The notes below the pieces were generated by a model. It worked only from the letters and a program-made list of their open reading frames with translations, had not been told where the DNA came from and searched no databases. Shown here piece after piece: positions 35,801-44,626 of a DNA stretch of 64,000 nt (positions are counted from its first letter, which is position 1; each line of letters opens with the position of its first letter). Source of the stretch: Verrucomicrobiaceae bacterium (GTDB taxonomy: Bacteria > Verrucomicrobiota > Verrucomicrobiia > Verrucomicrobiales > Verrucomicrobiaceae); the NCBI GenBank assembly GCA_947507875.1, contig CANNQP010000001.1, forward strand, positions 62,001 to 126,000, in the 5' to 3' direction. Both the position numbers and the translations under genes were made by a program.

Positions 35801-37843
35801 GTAGCTGCTGTCCAGAACCTGAACTTCGAGCCTGCACTCACCAGCGTGGACTACACCACCGTGAACATCGTGGTTACCTTTGCTTTCAATCAAACCAGCC
35901 AAGTGGTGACATTGCCGTTGATACCTCGCACAGGCGTGCAGCCTCACCGGCACTTCTACGTCTTGCTAAGCGAAGCTCCTGCAGGCACGAGCGTGAGTGA
36001 AAGTCTAGGTTCTACAGCCGTGCGTATCCTAGCTCGGCCGCGCCCTACGGTGACACTGACCAATCCGGCTGCTGCTGCCACGACCGTCAACTCAGTGTCT
36101 CCTTACACAATTGAGGGACGGGCACGAGATGTGGCACGGGCGGGGATCACCCGAGTTACCGTTTCGCTCAATGGCGGAACGCCTGTCGAAGCCACGCTGG
36201 GACCTGTCACGGGCAATGCTCGCCCTTGGAGCTTACCCATCACGCCACTGGCAGGGGCCAACAGTTTGTCGGTCATCGCCTATGATGGCAATGATACCCC
36301 CAGCGAAACGACTACTCGCAGCTTCACGTTCACCCCACGTTATCGTCTTGAAGCAAGCCTCAGCAGCCTCGGGGGTGTGACGGTAAGATCGACGCCAGCT
36401 TCAGCCGCTCAGCTGCTCACGACCACAAGCAGTCTGCGCACCTACAGCGTGCAGCCCAACACGCTGATGACGGTGACCGCAGTGCCTAACGCGGGTCAGG
36501 TCTTCAGCCACTGGATCACCTTGCCAGCCGGTGTATCGGCCATCAGTTCCACCTTCACCTACACGATGCCGACAACGGATCTGCCAAGCCCGGTGACCGC
36601 CGCGTTTGTGCCAAATCCATTCCTACCGGCTGCGGGTCAGGGCAATGAATTCTACGGCCTCGTGCGTCCGAACGTGGATACCAATCCGGGACTGGATCGC
36701 TTGGGTTGGCTAACGGGAACCCTAACACCAGCAACGGGCGCCTTCTCCGGCCGACTGCTCTACAATGGCGTGACAAGAAGCTTTGCGACCCTCTTCATGG
36801 GCAACGGCACCGCCTTATTCAATGTGTCCGGGCAGATGCTTCCGACCTTGACCCTAGCGAATGGTGACGTGTTGAGCCTGACCTATGCCTCAGGCCGGAT
36901 CAGTTTTCAGCTACAACGAAACAATGTCAATTGGAGCCAAGGCGAGCTGGAACGGCTTGCCTATACCGCCACGAATCCCATTCCGAGTATTCTCATGAAT
37001 CGGACCAACAGAGCTAATGCGTTAACCAGTGGCTTTTACACGCTGGTTCTCCCGCACCAGACTCAACCGGTCTGGAGGAATCCAGCGACCTACCCACAGG
37101 GAGACGGGTTTGGGACGATCACACTAGCGCGCTCAGGCAGCTTCACGGCTGCGGGTGTCTTAGCCGATGGCAGCAGCTGGACAGCTTCTGGTGGATTGGT
37201 CAGTGGTCAAAAAGCTACCTTTTTCACGCAGTTGCTCACACCGGGCGCGGCCGTGGCTACTGGTAACTTAACGGGCACCTTTAGCGGCACCTTGGAGTTC
37301 AGCACCACTGAGGCTGATAGTGATGTGACAAGCACTGACCTTCTATGGACACGCGAGTCCGTGACTGAGCGGACTGGCGTTTCGGAGCGTGCTCTTGCTA
37401 CGCAGCTTTACACGCCAGGGTGGCCGCAAGGCATCGTTTTGTATGGCATTGGAGCGCTTTATCAAAGCACCAGCACCCTTCAAAACACGCTTGGGCTCAG
37501 CACCAGTGCAGCGAATGTGGGCAACAGCGAATTCATCGTCAGTGGTGGTAAGCTCTTTCCATCGGTCATCGTGAATGAAACACGCATTGTGGAAAACATC
37601 ATCTCGCGCATCCCCTCGACAAACAGAACCTTCACCCTCAATGCTAGTGCATCACTAGGCACGGTGAGCGGCAGCTTCACCCCGAATTGGGAGAACCCCG
37701 CTGCTGTGAATCCGACATTCCGCGGCATCCTTCTGCAAAAAGGCAATGCCAAAGGCGGATATGGATTCTTCCGCAGCAACCGGCTGAATGATTTGGATCC
37801 AGAAGTCGGCAGGATTACGCTCGGCAAGCCCAATACACCGTAA
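32876..37843 (+). CDS. Giant secreted protein with seven FG-GAP-like blades and adhesin-type domains
   Basis: 1655 residues from the ATG at 32876 (a TTG nine bases earlier is less likely). Order seen: signal peptide ending ACPASADS; a unique region to about 240; seven near-identical FG-GAP-like repeats of 68 residues (about 243-700), each with an FGxSVSVSGDTVVVGA core, an EDSSTTGI loop and GAAYVFVR; a fibronectin type III domain (VPDAPTIGTATAG to SNSVTP); a choice-of-anchor-like domain (FNTGNADLNLTGTPRVEL); a Calx-beta-like domain (AYKVSQGATEAKLTLVR); an Ig-like domain; a bacterial repeat-like domain (MTVTAVPNAGQVFSHWITLP); and a C-terminal beta-rich region of about 400 residues. Seven blades make a complete propeller, as in integrin alpha. 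Probably a cell-surface binding protein; the ligand is unknown. Confidence 0.85.
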   Translation: MKNSIFPSLLLASTLLLACPASADSLRQNQLTTSEDSTPEGLNKTDWQSIRAAHTAWEHSFMPLEGGRFQARNKAQQWTTLFDGRGFLAKPKDANWQWGLELRSYGFGSNQTTVNSQPTVKADGQRLSYQWNKAVQEWFINDERGLEHGFTLDQRPEGALPGVALDVVLSTRGGLKASVAPDAQTVYFRDTAGAPLVNYTGLKVWDADGQILPSRFLPGPAGGIVLRVEESGARYPLTIDPIAQQAYLKASQVTAGDQFGYSVSVSGDTVVVGAIGEDSSTTGINSTPDEGAPNAGAAYVFVRNPSNNTWSQQAYLKASQVTTNDLFGTSVSVSGDTVVVGAIFEDSSTTGINSTPNEDVTNCGAAYVFVRDPSNNTWSQQAYLKASQVNSEDQFGFSVAVNGDSLVVGAVNEDSSTTGIDNTPNELAIDAGAAYVFVRDPSNNTWTQQAYLKASQVTASDLFGYSVALSGDTVVIAARNEDSSTTGINSTPNEVATNAGAAYVFVRNPSNNTWSQQAYLKASQVTAGDQFGYSVSVSGDTVVVGAIREDSSTTGINSAPDEGAPNAGAAYIFVRNPSNNTWSQQAYLKASQVTTADQFGYSVSVSGDTVVVGANGEDSSTTGINSTPDEATDNAGAAYVFVRSNTTWSQQAYLKASQVTMFDQLGFSVSVSGDTVVVGVVNEDSSTTGINSTPAEGAVDAGAAYIFSGFGPSATVPDAPTIGTATAGNASASVAFTAPSNDGGSAITGYTVTSTPGGITATGSSSPIVVNGLTNGTTYTFTVKATNAMGDSADSAASNSVTPIAAPALTIRGNGILIAPADTTPSADDGTLLGSVVQGGTLVGTYHLFNTGNADLNLTGTPRVELSGPHAADFQVVTVPTATLPQTTGTSVLQIRFQPQTVGVRTAEVRIPSDDPDEPTYTFVIQATATTPPGGIIAFSSDAYKVSQGATEAKLTLVRTAGTAATSVRLTTIDGVAAVQNLNFEPALTSVDYTTVNIVVTFAFNQTSQVVTLPLIPRTGVQPHRHFYVLLSEAPAGTSVSESLGSTAVRILARPRPTVTLTNPAAAATTVNSVSPYTIEGRARDVARAGITRVTVSLNGGTPVEATLGPVTGNARPWSLPITPLAGANSLSVIAYDGNDTPSETTTRSFTFTPRYRLEASLSSLGGVTVRSTPASAAQLLTTTSSLRTYSVQPNTLMTVTAVPNAGQVFSHWITLPAGVSAISSTFTYTMPTTDLPSPVTAAFVPNPFLPAAGQGNEFYGLVRPNVDTNPGLDRLGWLTGTLTPATGAFSGRLLYNGVTRSFATLFMGNGTALFNVSGQMLPTLTLANGDVLSLTYASGRISFQLQRNNVNWSQGELERLAYTATNPIPSILMNRTNRANALTSGFYTLVLPHQTQPVWRNPATYPQGDGFGTITLARSGSFTAAGVLADGSSWTASGGLVSGQKATFFTQLLTPGAAVATGNLTGTFSGTLEFSTTEADSDVTSTDLLWTRESVTERTGVSERALATQLYTPGWPQGIVLYGIGALYQSTSTLQNTLGLSTSAANVGNSEFIVSGGKLFPSVIVNETRIVENIISRIPSTNRTFTLNASASLGTVSGSFTPNWENPAAVNPTFRGILLQKGNAKGGYGFFRSNRLNDLDPEVGRITLGKPNTP
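33605..35020 (+). repeat. Seven-unit tandem repeat, 204-nt period
   Basis: A recurring 5' anchor (CAGCAGGC followed by TAC/TAT CTC AAA G) is found at 33605, 33809, 34013, 34217, 34421, 34625 and 34823. Spacings are exactly 204 nt five times and then 198 nt, so the periodicity is strict and in frame. Units 1 and 5 differ by only a few codons. The repeats encode the FG-GAP-like blades of the giant secreted protein. Confidence 0.93.
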
Positions 37844-37868
37844 AGTATTCCTCATCCCTCTCAATGAC

Positions 37869-37898
37869 AACAGGGCAGGCTGTGAGGCCTGCCCTGTT
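37869..37898. terminator. Bidirectional hairpin terminator between the repeat protein and trpE
   Basis: A perfect 12-bp stem AACAGGGCAGGC / GCCTGCCCTGTT with a 6-base loop, 26 bp after the repeat-protein stop and 36 bp before the trpE stop. The genes converge, so the hairpin can serve both. The T run after it is short (TTGCTGTTTGATC) on the plus strand. Confidence 0.75.
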
Positions 37899-37933
37899 GC
37901 TGTTTGATCTTGTGTCGTGTTTTCCGAAATCTC

Positions 37934-39445
37934 TCAAGCGCCAAGCTGACGCGCCCATTCGATGGCACGAAGCATACCGGTGGCTTTGTTGACCGTCTCT
38001 TGGTATTCTGCCGCAGGATCTGAATCGGCGACGACACCTGCACCTGCCTGGACATAGGCTTTGCCATCCTTCACGACACAAGTGCGGAGAGCGATGCAGG
38101 AGTCAAGATGACCATCAAAGCCATAATAGCCAACAGCACCGGCATAGGCGCAACGCTTGCTTTTTTCGACTTCGTTGATGATCTCCATGGCTCGCACCTT
38201 GGGGCTTCCGCTAACAGTTCCTGCCGGAAACGTGGCGCGCATGACATCGTAGGCGTTTTTGTCGCTGTGGAGTTTGCCTTCAACGTTGCTGACAATGTGC
38301 ATCACGTGGCTGTAGCGCTCGATGATCATGAGATCGGTGACTTTCACACTACCATATTCGGCGACACGACCGACATCGTTGCGAGCGAGATCAACGAGCA
38401 TGATGTGCTCCGCACGCTCCTTGGGATCGGCGAGCAGCTCTGCGGCGAGAGCATCGTCTTCGTCCTTGGTTTTACCTCTCCAGCGCGTGCCCGCGATGGG
38501 GCGGATCTCGATTTTGCCATCCAGGCATTTCACATGCACCTCGGGAGAACTTCCAACGAGGGAAAACCCGCCCGGCAGGTCGAGACAGAACATGTACGGC
38601 GATGGGTTTACGTGACGAAGAGCGCGAAAGAGATCGACGGAAGTGCCGGTGTAGGTGGTCTCAAAGCGCTGGGAAGGCACGCCTTGGAAGATGTCGCCTG
38701 CCCCGATGTATTCTTTCATTTTGGCGACCATGCCCTCATATTCGGCGCGGGTGGTGTTGCTGACCGGTGGAGGCAACTGATCGTTTTGCACCGGTGCAAA
38801 GGTTTGCAGAGGCTTGACTGCTAGGGGTTGCGAAAGCTTGGCAATGACCGCTTCAATCTGTGCCTGGGCCCAATCGTAAGCAGCCTGCAGGCTGGCATGC
38901 TCATCGGTGTGCACATTGGCCACCACACGAAGACGCCGTGTGCGATGGTCAAAGATGAGAACCGTGTCCGTGACCAAGAACACCATGTCAGGAAGACCGA
39001 GTTCATCCTTCGGTGGTGGAGGGAGGGTGGGTTCAAAGAAGCGCACCATGTCGTAGGCGAGGTAGCCGACCGCGCCCCCATGAAAGACGGGAATGTCTGT
39101 GGCTCCTGCCGGTTGGTAGGGGCGCATGATCTGACGCAGCTCTTCGAGCGGATCGGTAGCGGTGGTGTAGCGACGTGTCTGGCCGCGCTCTTCAATTTCA
39201 ATCTCACGCCCTCTGGCGGTAAAGATAAGCCGGGGTGAGCTACCCAACAGAGAATAACGCCCCGAATGTTGGGTAAGCTCCGCCGACTCCAAAAGAAAGG
39301 CAGAGCGGCCATCATGGATTTTTTGGAAGGCAGAAAGAGGCGTCTCGTAGTCTGCGGCTAGCTCCGCCATCACTGGGACGAGGTTTCCTTTCGCAGCGAG
39401 GGTGCGGAAGGCATCGAAATCAGGCTGAAGGTGGAGCGAGGGCAT
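37934..39445 (-). CDS. trpE: Anthranilate synthase component I
   Basis: 503 residues from the ATG at 39445 (18 extra upstream codons are not family-like). The N-terminal domain holds the tryptophan feedback site region (LLESAELTQHSGRYSLLGSSP), and the C-terminal chorismate-binding domain is complete (YMFCLDLPGGFSLVGSSPE, IRPIAGTRWRGK, ELLADPKERAEHIMLVDLARND, GTVSGSPKVRAMEII). It makes anthranilate from chorismate, with ammonia from TrpG. No trpG or other trp gene is next to it. The gene is divergent from the multi-BON protein gene across 179 bp. Confidence 0.95.
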   Translation of the reverse strand: MPSLHLQPDFDAFRTLAAKGNLVPVMAELAADYETPLSAFQKIHDGRSAFLLESAELTQHSGRYSLLGSSPRLIFTARGREIEIEERGQTRRYTTATDPLEELRQIMRPYQPAGATDIPVFHGGAVGYLAYDMVRFFEPTLPPPPKDELGLPDMVFLVTDTVLIFDHRTRRLRVVANVHTDEHASLQAAYDWAQAQIEAVIAKLSQPLAVKPLQTFAPVQNDQLPPPVSNTTRAEYEGMVAKMKEYIGAGDIFQGVPSQRFETTYTGTSVDLFRALRHVNPSPYMFCLDLPGGFSLVGSSPEVHVKCLDGKIEIRPIAGTRWRGKTKDEDDALAAELLADPKERAEHIMLVDLARNDVGRVAEYGSVKVTDLMIIERYSHVMHIVSNVEGKLHSDKNAYDVMRATFPAGTVSGSPKVRAMEIINEVEKSKRCAYAGAVGYYGFDGHLDSCIALRTCVVKDGKAYVQAGAGVVADSDPAAEYQETVNKATGMLRAIEWARQLGA

Positions 39446-39624
39446 GGCTGGCAGCAAAAAAAGAGCAAGCAGAGTGGATGCGAAATCCGCAACGGGCAAG
39501 GACGGGCAGAGGGCGAAGGCGGTTGGTGGAAGGAAAAGCCACGCTTCACATGCTTTCGCGATTGTGGATTTCTCACATCTGGCGAGGATTCTGCCAAAAT
39601 CGAAGAACTATTCCTTATTGGCTT

Positions 39625-41250
39625 ATGAACCTAACACGGTGGTGCATAGTGGGCGCTTGGCTGCTGGCCTTTGGGCTGGCGGAGGTGCTATGGCTAGCAC
39701 CAGCCCTAGAGAGCCGACTCGCCACCGCAGCACGGGCTGCGGTTCAGAAACTGCCCACAGGTTACCCAGCCCCACAAATTCTCGTTTCGGGGCAGCAGCT
39801 CTGGCTGCAAGGGAAAGTGCGCAGTGAAGCGCAGCACCTGGCGCTGGTGGAGACCTTACGAGCGAGCTTGCGGCTGCCAAACTGGATAAGGCTGGATTTA
39901 AATCCAATCACTCAGGTGAAGGATGAAATCCAAGTCGTTCCCTACCCCAGTGGCTGGCTTTTCATTGCAGCCCACGGCTCACGCGGGCGACTGATCGGTC
40001 AGGCTGCTAGCGAAGCAGAAGCACGCGATCTGAGCACATTGCTCGCACGCACGTGGAGCACAACCGGCGGATACCTAGATCCTCAGGTGAAAGTGGCCCA
40101 GCATCTGCATGACGAGGCGGCCGATGTCGAGGTCACCCTCAAGGAACCTCCGCACCCTCGCAGAAATACCGGTGCCGATAGCGCTTTGGCACAGATTGCA
40201 CGGATTGGCGGGCCTTGGCAGCGGCTGATCCTTGATTCGTCAAACGAGGTGCTGCGTGCGCAAATTCTAGCCATGGGTATCGACGAAGCTGCCTGGGACA
40301 AGCTGCTGCTCCCGGAACTCGGGCATCTGCGGCGCTATCAGAGGGAACAGCGGAAAATGGCCGAGGAAGCTGAGCGCCAATCACGACTACCACCGCCGCA
40401 TATCTTCCTAGCACAGCGAGGCGGCCGCATCCTGCTGCGCGGAGAAGTGGCTAACCTGACTTTGAAACGAGAGCTGCTCAATGCCTTGATTGAGGCGTTT
40501 CCAGAACAGCGGGTGCTCGATGATCTGCGGGTCAACGAACAACGGCGGCGGGTGAGTAACTTTGGCCCGCTATCTTCCCTGGTATCTAGCCTGGATTCGG
40601 GAGATCCCCAGAAAAAAAGCCTACATCTCGGCCTAGCCAATGCGGCGTGGCAGAGCTTGGATTTCCATGTAGGAGCCGACACGGAGCCCTGGAAATCGCG
40701 ACTTCCCAAGGACTTGCCGTCAGGCCTTTTGGCTGAAGATAGCCAGATGGTTTTGGATTGGCTGCAAGGCGGCACCAAAGGAATCCCAAAGTTGCCCGCT
40801 CGGCTTCAGCCTAGCTTTTTGACACTCACTATTTTGCCCGAAAAGGTGATCCTTGCAGGTCAGGTCGCCGAGGAAAATCTACGCACTCAGCTTTTAGAGG
40901 CTGCGCGCCTTAAATACAGGGGGCGCGCAGTAGTTTTGGGAGATGCTCTGCTAGCTCGTGGCACCTGTGAGCAAGCTGTGGGCGACATTCAGCAAACGCT
41001 ACATAGCTTCCCCGATCTACCTAGAGGAAGCAGCATGGGCATGATCGCTTTTGCGCGACCTGGAACTGCCTGGAACACGCATGCAGCGAGCAGCCAAATC
41101 ATTCAGCCTGGAGCCATCGCGAGCACCGGTATTCTTCCCGCCGACTTTCCTGCTGCGATGGCAGAAGACAGCTTTCTCGATAGTTTTGATCATCTTCGCC
41201 AACACTGGAAGACCCTGACAACTCAGGGCCAGCAGGCGCCTGCTCACTGA
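39625..41250 (+). CDS. Anchored protein with repeated BON-like modules
   Basis: 541 residues from the ATG at 39625 (MNLTRWCIVGAWLLAFG); upstream codons are probably untranslated. One N-terminal membrane helix (about 5-22). The rest carries at least three, perhaps four, copies of a beta-alpha-beta pattern: a strand ending in L-x-G-x-V, a helix rich in L and A, then a second strand. Examples are LWLQGKVRSEAQHLALVETL, ILLRGEVANLTLKRELLNAL and VILAGQVAEENLRTQLLEAA, each followed by a (R)VLxDxL-type end. The pattern resembles BON domains, which bind membranes or polymers in OmpA-like and Osm-Y-like proteins. This assignment is by pattern only. The gene for a small coiled-coil membrane protein starts 6 bp downstream. 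Confidence 0.6.
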   Translation: MNLTRWCIVGAWLLAFGLAEVLWLAPALESRLATAARAAVQKLPTGYPAPQILVSGQQLWLQGKVRSEAQHLALVETLRASLRLPNWIRLDLNPITQVKDEIQVVPYPSGWLFIAAHGSRGRLIGQAASEAEARDLSTLLARTWSTTGGYLDPQVKVAQHLHDEAADVEVTLKEPPHPRRNTGADSALAQIARIGGPWQRLILDSSNEVLRAQILAMGIDEAAWDKLLLPELGHLRRYQREQRKMAEEAERQSRLPPPHIFLAQRGGRILLRGEVANLTLKRELLNALIEAFPEQRVLDDLRVNEQRRRVSNFGPLSSLVSSLDSGDPQKKSLHLGLANAAWQSLDFHVGADTEPWKSRLPKDLPSGLLAEDSQMVLDWLQGGTKGIPKLPARLQPSFLTLTILPEKVILAGQVAEENLRTQLLEAARLKYRGRAVVLGDALLARGTCEQAVGDIQQTLHSFPDLPRGSSMGMIAFARPGTAWNTHAASSQIIQPGAIASTGILPADFPAAMAEDSFLDSFDHLRQHWKTLTTQGQQAPAH

Positions 41251-41256
41251 CCATTC

Positions 41257-41640
41257 ATGCAAGGATTTCTCTGGCTTATCACACAAATGTCACTGCTGCT
41301 GATGGCAGCAGCGGCTGTCTTTTTTTGGTTAGGTTGGCGTTGGCGCGGGCAGCTGATCCATACCGAAAAAGACAAGACTTCGAAAAAATCAGCCGCAAAA
41401 GCTCTGTTGCTGCCGATTCCTTGTGCCGAAGTCATCGCGAACCATGCTTCCGAAGCCATTCAATCACCTCCAATCAATAGCCCATCGGCGGAAGAACTTC
41501 AGCGACTCAATCAGCAACTTGAAGAAGCCGAGCACCACCGCCGTAATCTAGAAAAAGAACTCATCCGGGTTCATGACGAACTCAAAGCGGCTCGTCTTGA
41601 AGTTGCCAAGCATAAACTTAAGGCAGAAAATCCTGCATAG
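41257..41640 (+). CDS. Small membrane-anchored coiled-coil protein
   Basis: 127 residues, not recognised. One N-terminal membrane helix (about 3-26, ending FFWLGWRWRG), a Lys-rich segment, then a C-terminal heptad-type coiled coil (about 80-122: ELQRLNQQLEEAEHHRR and onward to VAKHKLKAENP). It starts 6 bp after the multi-BON-like gene and is surely co-translated; the two membrane-anchored proteins likely form one complex, by inference. No homologue family can be named. Confidence 0.6.
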   Translation: MQGFLWLITQMSLLLMAAAAVFFWLGWRWRGQLIHTEKDKTSKKSAAKALLLPIPCAEVIANHASEAIQSPPINSPSAEELQRLNQQLEEAEHHRRNLEKELIRVHDELKAARLEVAKHKLKAENPA

Positions 41641-42011
41641 GAATCCGTGCCTTTGCTTGCCAGTCTCGCTACCCATCATCGTGAACAAGCACGATGATAC
41701 AGCAAGTAGCTAAAGAACCATCGCTACACTGGCAGAGTCGCCCCGTGCGAACTCCTTCTAACATGATCATGCCAATGATCTTCTTATTGGTTAAGGCTCG
41801 GCTGGTTCAAAAAGCGTCGGATGAAGATGCACAGGCTTTCATAGTTTCCCTCTTGGGAAAAGCTCAAACATATCCAACGATAGCTTCACCAGATGGCTAA
41901 AAAACCTTGCAGCTATGCGGAGCCATTGCCCATCATGACCCGCCAAGCGATCCGATGCGTCTGGCTGCTATTTTTAGCGCAATGATCGGTCGATGTCCAC
42001 GTTTTGCCTTA
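41641..42011. other. Gene-poor interval with one hairpin
   Basis: About 370 bp without a supportable gene. It holds a perfect 9-bp inverted repeat with a 6-base loop at 41675-41698 (ATCATCGTG / CACGATGAT), 35 bp after the coiled-coil gene stop and without a T tract, so only a possible terminator. A 68-codon ORF at 41694-41900 has no recognisable features. Confidence 0.45.
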
Positions 42012-43538
42012 ATGATGATTCGAGTTGCGCTCCTTGGTCTCACCTTCCTCACCTGCTCGTTGCTTAAAGCGGCAGAGACTCCAAACATCATCGTCATCAT
42101 GGCAGATGACCTGGGTTATGGAGATCTGGGATGCTACGGTGCGAAAACAGTAAAGACACCACACCTAGACCAACTAGCTCGGGAAGGCCTGCGTTTCACC
42201 AGTGGCTATTGCAGCGCCTCGACTTGTACTCCTACACGTTTTTCGCTCCTGACCGGCACCTACGCATTTCGTCAGAAGGGCACCGGCGTAGCTCCGCCCA
42301 ACGGGCCAGCTTTGATCAAGCCAGGCACGGAGACCTTGGCCAGCCTTTTGAAGCGCGCGGGTTACACAACCGCCGTTGTCGGAAAATGGCATCTCGGATT
42401 GGGAGATCCTAAGCCCGACTGGAATGGTGAACTGAAGCCTGGACCTCTGGAGATCGGCTTTGATCACTGCCTGCTGCTTCCCACGACAAACGATCGCGTC
42501 CCGCAAGTCTATGTCGATGATCATCATGTCAGAAACTTGGAGGCGGACGATCCGCTGCGGGTGGGAGACAAGGCTCCCTCTCCGGACCACCCCACGGGCA
42601 TCACGCATCGCAGCACCTTGCGCATGAACTGGACGCATGGACACAACCAAACCATTCACAATGGAATTGGCCGCATTGGCTTTTACACGGGCGGACAGTC
42701 TGCACGGTTTCGGGACGAAGACCTAGCGGACACCTGGACACAGGAGGCGACACAATGGATAACCACCCACCGGAAGCAGCCTTTTTTCCTCTTCTTTGCT
42801 AGCCATGACATCCACGTGCCGCGCATGCCGCACGAGCGCTTCCAAGGCAGCACAGCACTCGGTTTCCGTGGTGATGCCATTGTCGAATTTGACTGGAGTG
42901 TGGGAGCGATTGTCAAAGCGGTGAAGCAGAATGACCTGCAAAGCAAAACGCTCATCCTAATCTGCTCGGACAATGGTCCCGTTCTGGACGATGGTTATGT
43001 GGACGATGCCGTCGAAAAACTCGGAAATCACCAACCCGCAGGCCCCTTCAGTGGTGGAAAATACAGTGTACTGGAAGGAGGTACTCGGACGCCATTCATC
43101 GTCCATTGGCCGGGACGGATTCAACCTGGAGTTTCCAATGAAGTCGTCTGCACCATCGACCTCGCCGCGAGCCTTGCCTCTCTGACCGGAGTTTCCCTGC
43201 CCAAGGAAGCCTGTCTGGATAGCCACAATGTCATGCCAGCTCTCCTCGGCATTCCCGGAGCGAAAGGCCGTGATCATTTACTCCAGCAGGACAACAACGG
43301 CACCAACCTAGGGCTACGCATGGGCGAATGGAAGCTAGTGCGCTTGAAACAAAAGGGTGCCTCAAAAGCGGTGGTCTCTATGCAAAAGCGAGATGAAAAA
43401 TCAGGAGCTTACCAGCTTTATCACCTAAGCGAGGATCCTGCTGAACAAAAGGACCTGTCAGCAGAACAACCTGAGCGAGTTGAAGCCATGATTGCAAAGA
43501 TGAATGCCATTCTAAACCAAGGCTCCACAAGACCCTAA
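42012..43538 (+). CDS. Secreted sulfatase (type I, formylglycine-dependent)
   Basis: 508 residues from the ATG at 42012 (a further ATG at 42015). The start was chosen to give a signal peptide (MMIRVALLGLTFLTCSLLKAAE). The alkaline-phosphatase-like core has the metal-binding ADDLGYGDLGCYG near the N terminus, the modification motif CTPTR with the Cys72 that becomes formylglycine, GKWHLG, and later SDNGPVLD. Cys-type sulfatases depend on a formylglycine-generating enzyme or radical-SAM maturase encoded elsewhere. The probable substrate is a sulfated polysaccharide, as is usual in marine or soil Verrucomicrobia, but specificity is not readable. Confidence 0.93.
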   Translation: MMIRVALLGLTFLTCSLLKAAETPNIIVIMADDLGYGDLGCYGAKTVKTPHLDQLAREGLRFTSGYCSASTCTPTRFSLLTGTYAFRQKGTGVAPPNGPALIKPGTETLASLLKRAGYTTAVVGKWHLGLGDPKPDWNGELKPGPLEIGFDHCLLLPTTNDRVPQVYVDDHHVRNLEADDPLRVGDKAPSPDHPTGITHRSTLRMNWTHGHNQTIHNGIGRIGFYTGGQSARFRDEDLADTWTQEATQWITTHRKQPFFLFFASHDIHVPRMPHERFQGSTALGFRGDAIVEFDWSVGAIVKAVKQNDLQSKTLILICSDNGPVLDDGYVDDAVEKLGNHQPAGPFSGGKYSVLEGGTRTPFIVHWPGRIQPGVSNEVVCTIDLAASLASLTGVSLPKEACLDSHNVMPALLGIPGAKGRDHLLQQDNNGTNLGLRMGEWKLVRLKQKGASKAVVSMQKRDEKSGAYQLYHLSEDPAEQKDLSAEQPERVEAMIAKMNAILNQGSTRP

Positions 43539-43695
43539 ACTCTCTGGGGAAACGCTCGGCTGGTTTTTTATTACCCAGCTCAGCCTGCTGATGGGATGAC
43601 TATCATGCTGGATCATACGTCTTTGCGCTTCAGTTTCATCTCTCTGCAAGTAACCCAAGCATTCTCCTATCACACTGCTGGCTAGAGATTAGAAC

Positions 43696-44439
43696 TTAAT
43701 CCGTGATGCGCTGGACAACACTCTTGCAGTTGATCTTGCGTCGCAACCAAAGAACAACCCCGATCAAAGCCAGCATGACGAGAGCGCATCTCGCCCACCC
43801 ATTGATTCGCGGTTCATTTGCCTCTGAAGTCTTTGAGGCCTCCGGACTCACGAGCAAAGTTGCTTGCATGGGCTTCGACGGCACCGGCACGGCGCGGCTG
43901 GTTTCTCCAGGAAACATGACCTGAACGAGGGGATCCGGCCTCTCTGGGGTTTTGATCAAAAGAATCAGGCTAACTTGTGCCCCTTTAGCGTAACCAAGCA
44001 TAAAATCCCCTGCCCTTTCTGGCACCTCTCCACGCACGATTGCCAATAAATGCACCTCTTCGGTCTCCTCATGCATGGGGGTCTGGGTAGCACCATCCAG
44101 TGGCTGCCACTCTATCTTTGGCATAACTTCCTGCTGACCTCCTAACATCAGCTTCAGCTGAGCCTTAAGCAGAGCCTCCGCTTGTTGAAACGTTTGTTGA
44201 CGCTGTTCTGGGGATTGTTCCAGAAACCAAGCAGCATCCAAAGGAGCCAAGGCTGACGGATTTCGAGACAGAAAGACTCTTGGATCGAGATTCATCCTGA
44301 GCTCATAAACACCGTCATCGGCGAAATCAGCCTCAATCGTCATGTTAGGCACCTGATGACACAACGCCTCTCCGGCAGTCAAAAGGTACCAAAACAAAGT
44401 TAAACAAACAGGATGAAGCAAACATCGCATCAGTCTCAT
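43696..44439 (-). CDS. Secreted or anchored hypothetical protein with C-terminal membrane helix
   Basis: 247 residues from the ATG at 44439 (MRLMRCLLHPVCL). An N-terminal signal sequence, a central beta-rich domain of about 170 residues (MTIEADFADDGVYELRMNLDP at the start), and a single C-terminal membrane helix followed by a basic tail (INGWARCALVMLALIGVVLWLRRKINC). The layout looks like a periplasmic domain held to the inner membrane by its C terminus. Not recognised. It is divergent from parE across about 190 bp. Confidence 0.6.
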   Translation of the reverse strand: MRLMRCLLHPVCLTLFWYLLTAGEALCHQVPNMTIEADFADDGVYELRMNLDPRVFLSRNPSALAPLDAAWFLEQSPEQRQQTFQQAEALLKAQLKLMLGGQQEVMPKIEWQPLDGATQTPMHEETEEVHLLAIVRGEVPERAGDFMLGYAKGAQVSLILLIKTPERPDPLVQVMFPGETSRAVPVPSKPMQATLLVSPEASKTSEANEPRINGWARCALVMLALIGVVLWLRRKINCKSVVQRITD

Positions 44440-44626
44440 TGTCACAAAATAAGGGACTGCCAAGCGCTGAAAAATAAGGTAGGTTCGTAAAAAGAGTCAG
44501 GAAGCGTCCAAGTCGAATCACTGAACAGCAACGCGCCATTTGACTCGATGCTCCCCTTCACCCATAGCGAAAAGGTAGCCAGAGTCATGCCCGTCTGGCC
44601 CCTTTGAATCTTCACTTCTTGATCCC

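Noticed and set aside
41694..41900. 68-codon ORF after the coiled-coil gene
   Set aside because: No motif or start signal, and it overlaps the hairpin.
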